Assembly: GCA_029204225.1 (NCBI GenBank)
Contig: CM055109.1
Location: forward strand, 35,598,496-35,662,495
DNA: 64,000 nt
Source of the DNA: Diphasiastrum complanatum
Lineage: Eukaryota > Streptophyta > Lycopodiopsida > Lycopodiales > Lycopodiaceae
Direction of reading: 5' to 3'
Below are positions 12,412 through 24,400 of this stretch, in pieces. The stretch's first letter is position 1. Each line of letters starts with the position of its first letter. The translations under genes and the position numbers were made by a program. Under the pieces are notes generated by a model, which saw only the letters and a program-made list of their open reading frames with translations, had not been told where the DNA came from and ran no database searches.

Positions 12412-15400
12412 GCGGGCCTGCGGTAGTGCAGGTGAGGGGTCCGCGGCCTGTTTTCTGTTTTGTTTTTTTTTAAATGTGTCCGAGTTTTGGGCGCGCTCCC
12501 AGGACCCGGACACGCCTGCGCCCGGACGCTAGACGCGTCCAGCCTAAAAAAAAAAAAAATGAAAAAAAAAATGCGCGCGCCCAACCCTACGCCGGGGGTT
12601 CGGACGTGGACGCTCCTGGGCGTCGGTCACGGACACGAAATGGCCGCGCCCGGCCCGGACCCTCATGTCTGATATTATTATATGTATATTACATAGTGGC
12701 ATGTGGTACCGCATTATGGTGCCGCCCAAAAATCCGCGGTACCAGGGCGGCACCATTTTTTAATTTTTAATTTTTATTTTTTTTTTTTTAAAATTTAGTG
12801 GGCAATATGGGTATCAGCTTGAAGCTCTTGACGAGAGCAGTGCATTTATGCAGGTTGCCGGTGCTTTCAACTACAAAATGTGTTAGACAACTAAATAATG
12901 CACCTCTCAGTTTAGTAGTCACTAGTTAACCGTGAGCTTAGATCTGTAAGGCCCCCGTTATGAGGAGAAGCCATTACTGAGCACGGTTGTTAGTATAGGG
13001 TCTACTGTGAGACCATGATGGTTATGAGATGGCTAGATTACAGTTTCTATATAGCAGCAAGTCTTGGGGGGTTTGGGGGGCAGAGCCCCCCAACGGCGGG
13101 GTCCCCGACGGTACGACCTCTTCATGATTTGGCCTTCCAACTCCCTGAGCGAAAACACACTTTTTGGTGTTTTGCATCCCCTTGGTCCTTTGGCTGTTTG
13201 CTCTCGTTAGAACCGGCAACCTGCATAAATGCACTGCTCTCGTCAACAGCTTCAAGCTGATACCCATATTGCCCACTTGATTTTATTTTTTTTAAATTTT
13301 TTTTTTTTAAAAAAAAAATATATATATATATTATGGTACTGCGGATCAGTATGGATCCGCGGTACCGGGATCTGAGGATCCTGGTACCGCTGGATCTATG
13401 GTATATTATATATATATATTATGTAGTTATGTCATAAAATTAATGAACCGTTAACAGTTTAGTACGGTTCTCAGAACCGTACGGTTCACAATTTTTTTTG
13501 GGGGGAACTGTGTGAACTGTGGTACGTAATAAATTAATTAGTTAATTGATTTCTTTTTGTCCCACCCCCAAAAACAGCCCAAAAAGATCCTAAAAAAGTG
13601 CCAATTTTTTTTCAGAAAAAGCAGATTTGTAGGGAGTTTAGATTATTTACTTCAAATTATTTAATGGCCTTTCTTTTTTAGTACCCACCCCCAAAAACAG
13701 CCCAAAAAAAGGGCAAAAAAAAGTTGAAAAAGTTACCCAAATTGTTAAGAGAGAGAGAGGGAGACAGAGAAATGAGGGTCCAAAACGAGCTATGAGGGGT
13801 TTCTGGGGGGAAATTAGAATAATTAATTAATTTATTATTTTTTAGATAAACCATACCACGGTTCAAGGAACCGTGGTACAGTTCCTGCCACGGTTCCCAA
13901 CAATGTTGTGTCGAATCGCGATTCATTAAAAGAACCGCGATTCGAAAGACCTTTTCGAAAAGGTCCAGTTCGAACCGTTTTTTTTACTGTTCAAACCGTT
14001 TAAAAAAAAAAAAAAGTAGTCGCCTCCTCGCGACCTCCTGCTCCTCGCGACCTCCTGGGACCTGCAGCCTGCTCGTTACCTCCCCCTGGGCCCTGAAGCT
14101 TGTGTGAATAGATTTTTAAGTTGAAAGAGTGTGTTTGAGTCTTTGAGAGAGAGGGAGGTAGACTTAGGGGTGGGTGTGTGTGTGTGTGTGGAGGGAGGTC
14201 CGAAGGAGAGTTAGCCTTTAGGTGTGTGTGAGTGAAAAATCAGAATTTAGGAGGGGGACCTAGTGCTTGAGGCGCCATAATTAGAAGCAACTGTCACATG
14301 ATCCCACAAGGGATCCTTCTCTCTCGGCATGGTATCTACTATCTAGATTCTAGTCTCTCTCCCCCCACAATACTTGCAAGTATTGTGGCAAGGACTACAC
14401 AGGTGGCCCCACTAGAATAAAGGCACACCTGTTGCGTCTATGTGGTTATGAGATCGCAGGTTGTGCGCGAGCACCGGACTCATTGATGATACCTGCAGCT
14501 CCATCTACGGCTACCTCAGAGGGTCGTCATTCGCGATCCGTTCCAGGTTTGGCTTTATTTTCATTGTTTTGGAGCGCCTCGTGAAGGTGCATGATGGCTT
14601 GAGACAGATGGTGGTCTTACAGCCTTGGCGTCAGTGGAGGCACTCACGAGAGCCTAAGGCTCAGCGATTTGAGAGGATTGTGCTAGCATCTCCTTTTTGG
14701 GATGATGCACGGGCCATTATCATAGCGTTGCAGCCTCTTTACACTGTCCTGCGCCTTACAGATAGAGAGGGCTGCACTTTGGGCCTTCTCCATGAGTTCA
14801 TGGACAGAGCAGATTCGCACTTGCACTGCCATCAGTGCAGAGAGGTTTGTATTATGCATTATCTCTTATCACGATTGATGAGTGTTTATGTAATATGTAG
14901 TATGTAGTAATAAGTATGCACCATGTGACATGTAAGATGTATGATTTTCAAATTTTATAGGGTTGAAGAAATAAGAGAAAAGTGGCAAGCCAGGTGGGAG
15001 TGGTTCCATCAGCCTCTACACGGTATGGCTTGCATTCTTCATCCTCTATGGAGGAATGAAGATCAGTTCCATGATGCAGAGCTCCGACAGGGATGGCGCA
15101 CATACATTGAGAGGGTCTATCCTAATCCTGTCATGCAGGATTCACTTTGGGATGATCTCAATGTCTTCAGGTATAAGTCCTTAGTCATGACAATTCTCTA
15201 ACATTTGTTATTTTTTCAAGTCCTTTGTCTTTCTTGAAATCCCAATGAAGTGAGTGGCCACATTGTCACACTCGGCACTCACTCATGAATGATCTCCAAT
15301 GTGCATTGTCACAACTCACATGTGCACTATACAGGTGTGAGGCTCTTGAGTTTGGGTGTCCAGGAGCGCGGCTCAGAGAAGGACAACTGCGCCCTGTTTC

Positions 15401-18400
15401 ATGGTGGGACAAGTATGGGGGTGATTGTCCTCAATTGCAGAAGCTCGCCATACGCATTCTCTCACAGGATTGCACATCGAGTGCATGTGAGAGGAATTGG
15501 AGTTTGTTCTCTCTGATTCATACAAAGAGGAGGAACAGGCTTAGTGTTGCACAATTAGACAGGTTGGTATATGTGCACGCCAATCTGCGGCTTTTGAAGA
15601 AGATGAAGGGGGCGAGGGAGCCTATGCAGGTAAATTGTAATTTGATAGTTGCAATTGTGTTTGAACATTGAAATTTGAATCCTTAGTGACATTCTAAATG
15701 TGTTGTTCTACTGTCTACATACTGCAGGTAAATCCAGATGACATTGATGTGACGAAGGTTCTAGACCAAGGTCACGGGAGGTAGAGGACGTGTATGCACT
15801 ACTCTATGATGACGCCATGCAGTTTGCAGGTGAATTTCAAGTTCCAATTTCAAGCTTTGAAATTTGAATTAGCCCTTGAGCCTTGAGGCTTGGGACCTTG
15901 CAAGTTGGTCCTTGCCACTTGGAAGTTTGAACTTTGAGCTCCATCCCATGTTCTAAGTAGTAACTAGCTTTAGAAATTAGAATTGAAACTTGTGATTGTG
16001 AATTGTAACCCTTTGCCAATCTCTGCGTGCAGGACCTACCACTCGGGCTGCTGCACGTCACAGGACAGGGGGAGAGGCTTCCAGTTCTCGAGCCCACGAG
16101 GACGAGGAGCCACTAGAAGACGAAGACGACGCAGAGACCCCGGAAGATGAAGCTGACAGCGAGGATTCCTCAGAGCATGAGACTGATCCATCTGATGATG
16201 CTGATAGCATTGATGAGGATCCTGCTCCTGAGCCTGCACGTACGAGGTCACGGCTTCCACGGGTGACTAGGAGGAGGCTACGTTAGGCTTTAGTGACTAG
16301 TCTACCTTAGGGGGACTCAGGAGACTGGCCCATTTGTATTTACTATTTAGTATTGAGTATTCTGGTTAGTTTATAGAAATTAGGAGTTAAATTTGAACTT
16401 TTTGAGATTATAAACTTGAGCAGCGTTACTACCATTTGGCATTTATGGATGAGTTAAAACTACATATATGATTCAAGACTCAGGTAACAAGTTTACATTT
16501 TGGTAATGTTCAAATGTGGAATGTTTCAATTATCAATGTTGAATGTCGAATGGGATTTGTACTCACAGACTACGGCAAGTTGTAAGTTGTAACTCAAGAG
16601 GTAATATTTAGAAGTTAGTACTTACTACTTCGTATTGTAACTTGTTACTTATAAGTTGTAAGCTATTAGAAGTTAGAACTTAGTACTATAATCTATTACT
16701 TGTTAAAAGTTACACAAGGTGATGATGAGAACGACACTCATCGTCATACCAAGGGGGTCATACTGATCATTGTATACATTGTCATTTTCGTGAAATTTGA
16801 ATCATTGAACATTTGCTAATTGGCCACTAACTAACCATGCACATGGTACATTGGAATATGACATATGTAATATGTATGGTTTGAGTCGTGACATAAAAAA
16901 CCCTAAAACAGATTGGCCGGTTCGAACCTGGAGAAGTCGATTCTTTCCCGATTCAAACTCGATTCAAACACGGTTTGAAAAGGCGATTCGAAAGGTACCC
17001 TCAAACATTGTTGTACAAGCAGGCGACCCCACCTGAACCTCGACCACTGGCAGATCTAGTTTCTTGTCGGAATACTGAGTCCCATCTGTATCCAGGAAAA
17101 GAAGGAAGTCCGCGCTCCGGGCTCTCGTGTGTCTCCATGAAGAATAATATATCTCTGCCTGTACTAAAATCAACAAGGTCCCCTGTAGTAGATGATGACT
17201 GTATGCCCGCACAATTCCACACTCCAATCCGAAGGTGGTGTGGATGGGGCCCCGGGGTGCTCCCAACCTCGGAATCGTGGGTTCTATGAGTTATGTATAG
17301 GTTCCACTACATCCATGGTATTAATTACGTGGTATCCCCTCACATATAGTTTACTTATTACCTTTCCCATATACAAAAGATTGATCTTTATTATGTTACA
17401 GTACTTAAGTCGCTGGCCTATTTGTTTATCAATCAAGTATATTGTGAGACTTGAGTACACTTTATATATTTTTTAGAGCATTGTGGTTATCAGAATAAAG
17501 CTATCATCTATTATTCTGATAATGTCTTAAGCTAGCCAGTGGAGTATCTCCAGGTTTGCACGCAATCTGAACCTGGTACTTTATTATGCTTTCTCACAGT
17601 TTAAGCCTTCGGATATCTGGACTGCAAGATCCATTCTATGGTAATGTTTTTCTTCTTGAAAACCAGGTTCACGTGAAATTGAAAGTTGTTGCAGCTACAA
17701 CCCCAGGAGTGATAGCTAAAGAGGCTAAGAGACTTTGCGCCACATGGGTTGTCCTTGACAGGCAAAGAATCCTATTCAACTTATCTGTAAAATGGGGGTG
17801 ATTCATTGTTAAGACCATGTTTTTTCTAATACACCATAGCATTCTATAATAAATGGATACAGTCATGCTTTCCGAAAAGTCAAAATATTCGAGATTACTA
17901 GATGATTATTATGTGAAGCGAAGATCTTTCTCATTCTATCAATTAAAATGTGATTTGTCTTCAGGCATTTGAAAAACGAGGGAAGAAAATGTTTGGAGGA
18001 ACTGCATTGCAACTTAGTGACTGTCAAACCGTCAGGCTCACAAATTTTACGTTTGAGCTTTGGATCTCAAAAACGCTATCAGTCTGCTTTTGTGGCTTTA
18101 AATGCCACATCGATGGCACATGATGGCAAATTCCTCAACAGTAGGTTTTCCCAAAAAACTTCAATAAACAGTCCTGAGACAGGAAGATCCTTCACAACAT
18201 GTGATGCTTGTAACCCATTTGAAACAATGGGCTCTCCATATCAGAGCTCTGAGTCTGGCAGCTATGCAGGCTCTGAGGTCTCTGCTGTAGGTGTAGGGGA
18301 ACTGTCGGTGAACTCTGAACTCGAGGTTAATGAGCAATCTCCTACCAGCAATCAAAATGCGTGTATGCAACATTTGAATGGCATCATAGGTAAGTGTTCT

Positions 18401-21400
18401 GAACCTTATTAAAGTTGCAGCTGTCCCAAACTTGATGACAATTAAAAGTGCAGAATGATTTGATGGACCGCACTGTATGTGTCTTTGATTGAAATTGATG
18501 TAAGTAATATATGAGGCTTCATGGAAATTACCATGAACTATTTAAATTTGTCGTTCTTGCATGCAGCAGACGGTACTTTCAATGAAGCATTAAAATCTGG
18601 TGGAGCTGAAAAAAGCAGTGCTGCCTTTTCAACAATGCCTGCCCCCCAGTCTATGCTAAATAGCATAGTGAAAGACTCAAGTGATTTTCATTCACTCAGA
18701 AGTCAAACTCCAAAGCATATGCTGACGGGAGGACTTGTAGCAGCCCATGAACCACTTCTCGATTCCAGAAGATCTAATTGCGCTTTTACAAAGAATGCTT
18801 CTCTATTGCAAACATCAACTCCCCAACCAAAAAGTGAAACACGGAGTAGACAGTACCGGATGGATCTCGAGGCAGGGTCTAAAGTACAACTACATGATTA
18901 TGCTCAAATCAACCTGCAGCAGCTATTGGGTGTAAACAGGGAGATGGAATCATCATGTGCTGAACCAGCAGCTTTACCAAGACTATGTTCTATTTGCGAG
19001 CACAGGGTGTCTAATGTAGGTAAACCTCCAAAAGGTTTCAGTTTCGCTGAGTTAGAGCAAGCTACAGGAGGATTTTCTCCAAAAGCATTTTCAGCTGAAG
19101 GTGGCTTTGGATCTGTCTATAAAGGTATTCTTCCGGATGGCCAGACTGTTGCAGTTAAGCAGAAAAAAGTAGCTAGTACACAAGGTGACAATGACTTTTT
19201 CTTAGAGTTGGAAGTCCTTAGCTGCGCCCAACATCGCAATGTTGTGAAGCTCATTGGTTACTGCATTGAAAATAGCAGGCGGTTACTGGTCTACGAGTTT
19301 GTCTGCAATGGCTCCTTGGACGTCCACTTGTATGGTATGCGATCACATTTCACATCTCAAGAGGTGTTGACTGATATTTCTCAATCTAAGTATGTCACAG
19401 ACCTGTGGTTACCTAATAAATGTGATGTTAGCTTGTTACCATCAGAAGCTGTAATTGCAGCCATCAGACTTCCACTGGAGTTTAAGCTAAAACAACTGTG
19501 AAATTGCAAAAATATGGTTTCGAGTCTATTAATTTTCTACTTGAATGTACAATGTTGGACAGATCCAAACAGGCCTCCTTTACAATGGCTTGCACGAAAA
19601 AATATTGCTGTCGGGGTGGCCCGAGGACTCAGATATCTTCATGAAGAATGTCGTATAAGTTCCTTTGTTCAAACAGATGTGCGACCTAGCAAAATTCTAC
19701 TGACTCATGACTTTGAAGCAATGGTAGGTGCTCTTATTTATGTCGGGCCAGTTTCAGTTGCTTGAAGCCGTATCATCAGTTCTTTTAGTTTGGCACAAGT
19801 CAGAGATTTGAGAGGCTAACTTTTGCAATCGGAGATAATTAGCAAGTTCTATATCCATAACCTTTGCTGGTAAGTTAGAACCTCTTGAACGAAATTTATC
19901 CTTGAGGATGACAAAAACGTCATAAAAAGCAAGAAGCAGTTGTTTTGACAATATCTAAACTCATGCTGGTTTATCTAAAGCTCATTGTGAGTTGTATGTA
20001 TTTCTTCTCAATGGTGACTATCTTGTACAATAGGTGGGAGATTTTGGGCTTGCAAGGTGGCAATCTAATAGCAATCAGAGAGTTGAGAGTCAGACTATAG
20101 GCACACTTGGGTAATGCCTATTCCCAATTCTTTGCCACTGTTTGAAGTTTGATATTCAGCTGGCAACTGGTATGCATGCCTAAGTTAGTTTCAGTACATA
20201 AAAAAAGCCTATATAAGTAACACGTAATTTTGCTGTACATTTTTTACCAGGTACCTGGCACCTGAGTACATGCAGAATGGGCAATTAACATACAAGGCAG
20301 ATCTTTATTCCTTCGGTGTTTTTCTATTGGAATTGATCTCTGGTCGTAAACCTATCGATCATTCAGGTCCCGAAGGATTGCAACGCCTCACAGACTGGGT
20401 TGAAAACTTTTTCCTGTCTAGGTCTTTAAATATCTTTAGCATCTTAAGACCTTTTTTCCTAGATAATGAGCAATAACAACTAAAGGTACTAAATAGATTA
20501 CTTCAGATTCTTTAGGACTATTTTGGAAAAATAGTACAAGAAAATGTGTTTGAGAAACTGAATCACCTTAAATTCTTTTGGAATCTTCAAATACCCTCAA
20601 TCTTTGACCTCAATCTCTTTGCGTATACTACATTCGTGAAGTGAAAAATGTGCTGTATCTTGAGGACTTTGTATATTAAATTGGTCATAGCCTTCACGTT
20701 GAGACCTATGATTCCGATGGAAATCGCATAACATGGCGGCAATTTGTACAAAAGCATAAAGAACTAGATATAGTGGCTTTGCACTAAGTTGTGATAACTC
20801 AGCAATTGGGTGATACCTTTCCCAATCAGTTTGTTTTTTGGAAGCATATGCTCTGAAGATATCTTTCATAGACTGATTTGATGGCTTTGGTCTACGATTG
20901 AAGTGTGGTAATCAGAGTTGAGGTTTTCCAGCACCTTGAAAACCAATCATTAGAAATAACTAAGGCATTTGGAATCTTGATCGCTAACTGTATCATTGGG
21001 GCAGTTCTCACAACTTTAACAACTCATGAAGACTTGTGTTGGCTCAGATCCCTTGACAACATTTCTGGTAGATAAATTGTATGCCATCTCGACTAGCCTA
21101 TATACCATCACCCAAATGGCATCATGGCCCTTCTCGATCCAAGGAAGTCTAACCACGAAGTCTACATGACTATTTTTTCACTTTTTGTGAGGACTTTCCT
21201 ATGGATGTAACAAGCCTCCTACAAGAAGTCTATCTTCTTGGAATTATTCACATCTCATCTTTGGCCAATAAAAACTTCTCTTTGATGAATCATGTGTTAT
21301 CTACACATCGGGGTGAACGATAAGTAGGCTGTATGATTTTCAAAAATCATGTAATTCGGAGAGTAAATATCAAACAATTATTCCAGATAGAAAGGACATT

Positions 21401-24400
21401 GGTGCACCTTAAGGAGCCTTATCAAATTTTACTTTGACCCACTTTAGATACCCTTGTACTCTTCCTTTCATCCTGTATGGATGTAGGGAAGTTATTATTG
21501 TTTAGGATCTGCACTTCCGTAGGGAGGCAAAACATAAGGCAATTGCTCTAGAAATGCATCCTTATCAAATTCATGTCTAGTTATCTTGAAACCATACTTG
21601 GTGGTGAATCCTCCACCAATGGATTTGTAAGGGACACACCATTAGGTGAGATGCATCTCAAAATTGAAATATGCATCAAAGTAGTTAACATTTACAAAAT
21701 ATTAAAACCATAATGAGAATGTTCTAAACATGATTAACTTAAAAAATAGATACGATTGGAGTAGATGGAAGATTGTTGTCGCCTTATAGTTTTACAATTA
21801 GTTATTATGCAAAGATTTAAATTGGTTGTTACATCCTCCTATGATGATTTCTTACTATAGAACCACTCTTTTCCTCTTGTTCAATCTATTCTATTAGATT
21901 CATGAAACACAATCCTAATTTCTCTTCAGATCCTTGAATATATTAGATGACAATAGCAATTGAGAAATAAATTGGTTTGAACTTTCTCAATCCTCCCCCA
22001 TTAGCACAATCCTGAATATATATTAGTCAATTCATTTTTGTATATTACAAGGAAATAAAAGATGATCAGTCTCCATCCATCCATAAGTGCATGCAAACCA
22101 ATCATAATCGTATGCATACTATCCTTAGTGATAGGCATGACTTCGATAATCACATGCACTATCTATATAGTTACATGCATGAACAATATCATTATGCATG
22201 CTACTAATGGAGTTACATCCACATGCATGGCATATTTCTTCATATGCATTTACATGCACGGTTGCACCATCACCACCAAGTATATCATAGATCAAGGAAA
22301 GGTGGAAACATATGCATGAATTATGGAGTTTCAACTAGTGCTGCTACTTGGACGTTACTTCAAATAACACGCAATATAAGATATTGTTCTACCGCTTTAG
22401 AACTTATCTCTACCCTATGGTGGGAGTCATGCACCTGATAATCTTTGAGCACCATCAGACAATTCTAGCCATATGTAACTAACCGCTGTACAAGGCATAA
22501 GTGAGCTTTCTTGGCATGAATGTGCCCATTAGTTAGTCACCGCACATACTCAGAGCACATACGCTTTGTTTTGGGATCTTGGCATGTAAGACATACATGA
22601 ACATATGTACAGACAACACAAATGGAGAAATACGCTTTTTTGCTATTATGTACTCATGAGTTTTCTTGATTCATGATGCGTTGAAGATAAATTGATGATC
22701 GTTGTTTGCTGTGAAGTGTCTGAATGTCATTTGCTCTTTAGTATAGGCACCTAGGAAGCACGAGGATGGTAGAAGGAGAGTATATGAGAGAGCATATTGA
22801 AAAAATCAAGAACATCAGCCTGATAATTGGAAGCCGCAGGGGCAGTAATTGACAAGCAGCAGCTGATCTACACACTAATAACTAGTCTGTAGCCAAGCTA
22901 CAGCCCCCTGGTGATGATGCTGGATGGATTTGAAGACAAGTTGGACATGGAGTTCGTTAGCAGAAGGCTTATACAAGAGGAACTCAGACGCAGGATTAAT
23001 CCTCCTCACGATGAGATAGCCCTGCCCACTGGCTTCAAAAAGATGGCCTTCAAGAGGGTGAAGCAAATGCAAGTGGCGGACAAAGGATAGCCAAGCCAGC
23101 CGTGGAAGGATAATAGAAAGAAAGTATGGCAGGACAAGTCAAAAAAGAAATGCTTTTGTTGTGACAGGTCTGGGCATTTTGCAAGTGTAGATCAAGCAAA
23201 CATTGTTGAAGATGAGGAGGATAAGGCGGATATGCTTTTGCCATGATGGTAGATGAGCATTATACTTCAACAAAGGAGTTAGACAACAAATTAAAGGAGT
23301 ATTCATCAGGGGCAAGCTCAGAGGCAGTCTACATGAAACCAAAAACCTAGGATGCAAATTTAAGCAGATTATTTGTACTGGTACCTAGATTCCGCAGTTT
23401 GCTTCTTATGGCTTGGTCAGGGAAGGAGCACCACATTGAGGGACGTACTGTATGGTCCCAAACTTAGCAAAGAATCTGCTATCTGTGGTAGGCATTCTTG
23501 ACGTTGGCTGGATGTTGAAGATGGCTGCAGCATTGAGCATTCAAATAGAAGGGAAACCAATAGGGATTGGATTTCGAATTGGAGGGCTCTTTTAACTTGA
23601 AGGAGCTGGATAAGAGCATTGATAGGTGCGATGCCTGTATACACGGGAAACAACACAAAGAATCATTTCCAGATGCAGCGCTGAGCAGAGCATCTGAAGT
23701 CCTTTATTTTTGTGAATCGATTTCCTTTCTTCAAGCATTGCTTGATACCACATCTCCCATTCTTCAGAAGTCTGGGCTTCCTGATAATTTGCAAGCTCTG
23801 TTGTGTATTCTTTGCTTATAAATACCATGTCATCAAACCCTTGAAGTACTTTCCTTATTCTGTTAGGCCTCCTTTCCACACAGCAACTTGATGCCACATG
23901 CTACACTGGGTCTCTGTGTTGCGGATGGATCAATTGCCCTACTTCTGCTGTCAATCGGCTGCCTCTGATCCTCGACTATGTTCCCTGGAAGACTCCCTTG
24001 CTCCACGGTTTCCTACTGCTGTGTAGTTTCACTGCTGTCAGATATTATAATTGGCTGTTTTGTAACTATTGTCGTTGGCGTCCGTATATCCGTGGGTCCC
24101 CTGTCTGTTGGGCTGCCAAAATCTGCTATGGAATCCTCATTGAAGACTACATCTCCTTCTCATAGCAGGGGGTTGTATGTTTGTATCCCTTAGTTCCTTT
24201 TGGATAACCTATGAAAATTAATTTCACTCCCTTCGGATCTAGCTTCCTTCTTTTCTCTTTAGGTACATGCACAAATGCAGTGCATCCGAACACTTTAATA
24301 TAATCCACGTTGGGTTTTCTCCCATACCACATTTCATATGCCGTTTTTCCATCCACTGCTTTGGTTGGTGATCGATTGATTACGTAGCCTGTTGTCGCCA

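Noticed and set aside
12052-12513. 153-residue minus-strand frame with an acidic segment
   Set aside because: Most of it is the Arg-Glu polymer of a (CT)n tract. The acidic part alone is too short to support a gene.
17586-17640. Possible small exon ending CTATG|GTAATG before exon 3
   Set aside because: Joined to exon 1 it hits a stop at once. Exon 2 at 5869-6026 satisfies phase and alignment instead.
17762-17790. GT donor at TCT|GTAAAA for USP-kinase exon 3
   Set aside because: It would shift exon 4 out of the [13 protein letters not shown] frame that is conserved in the family.
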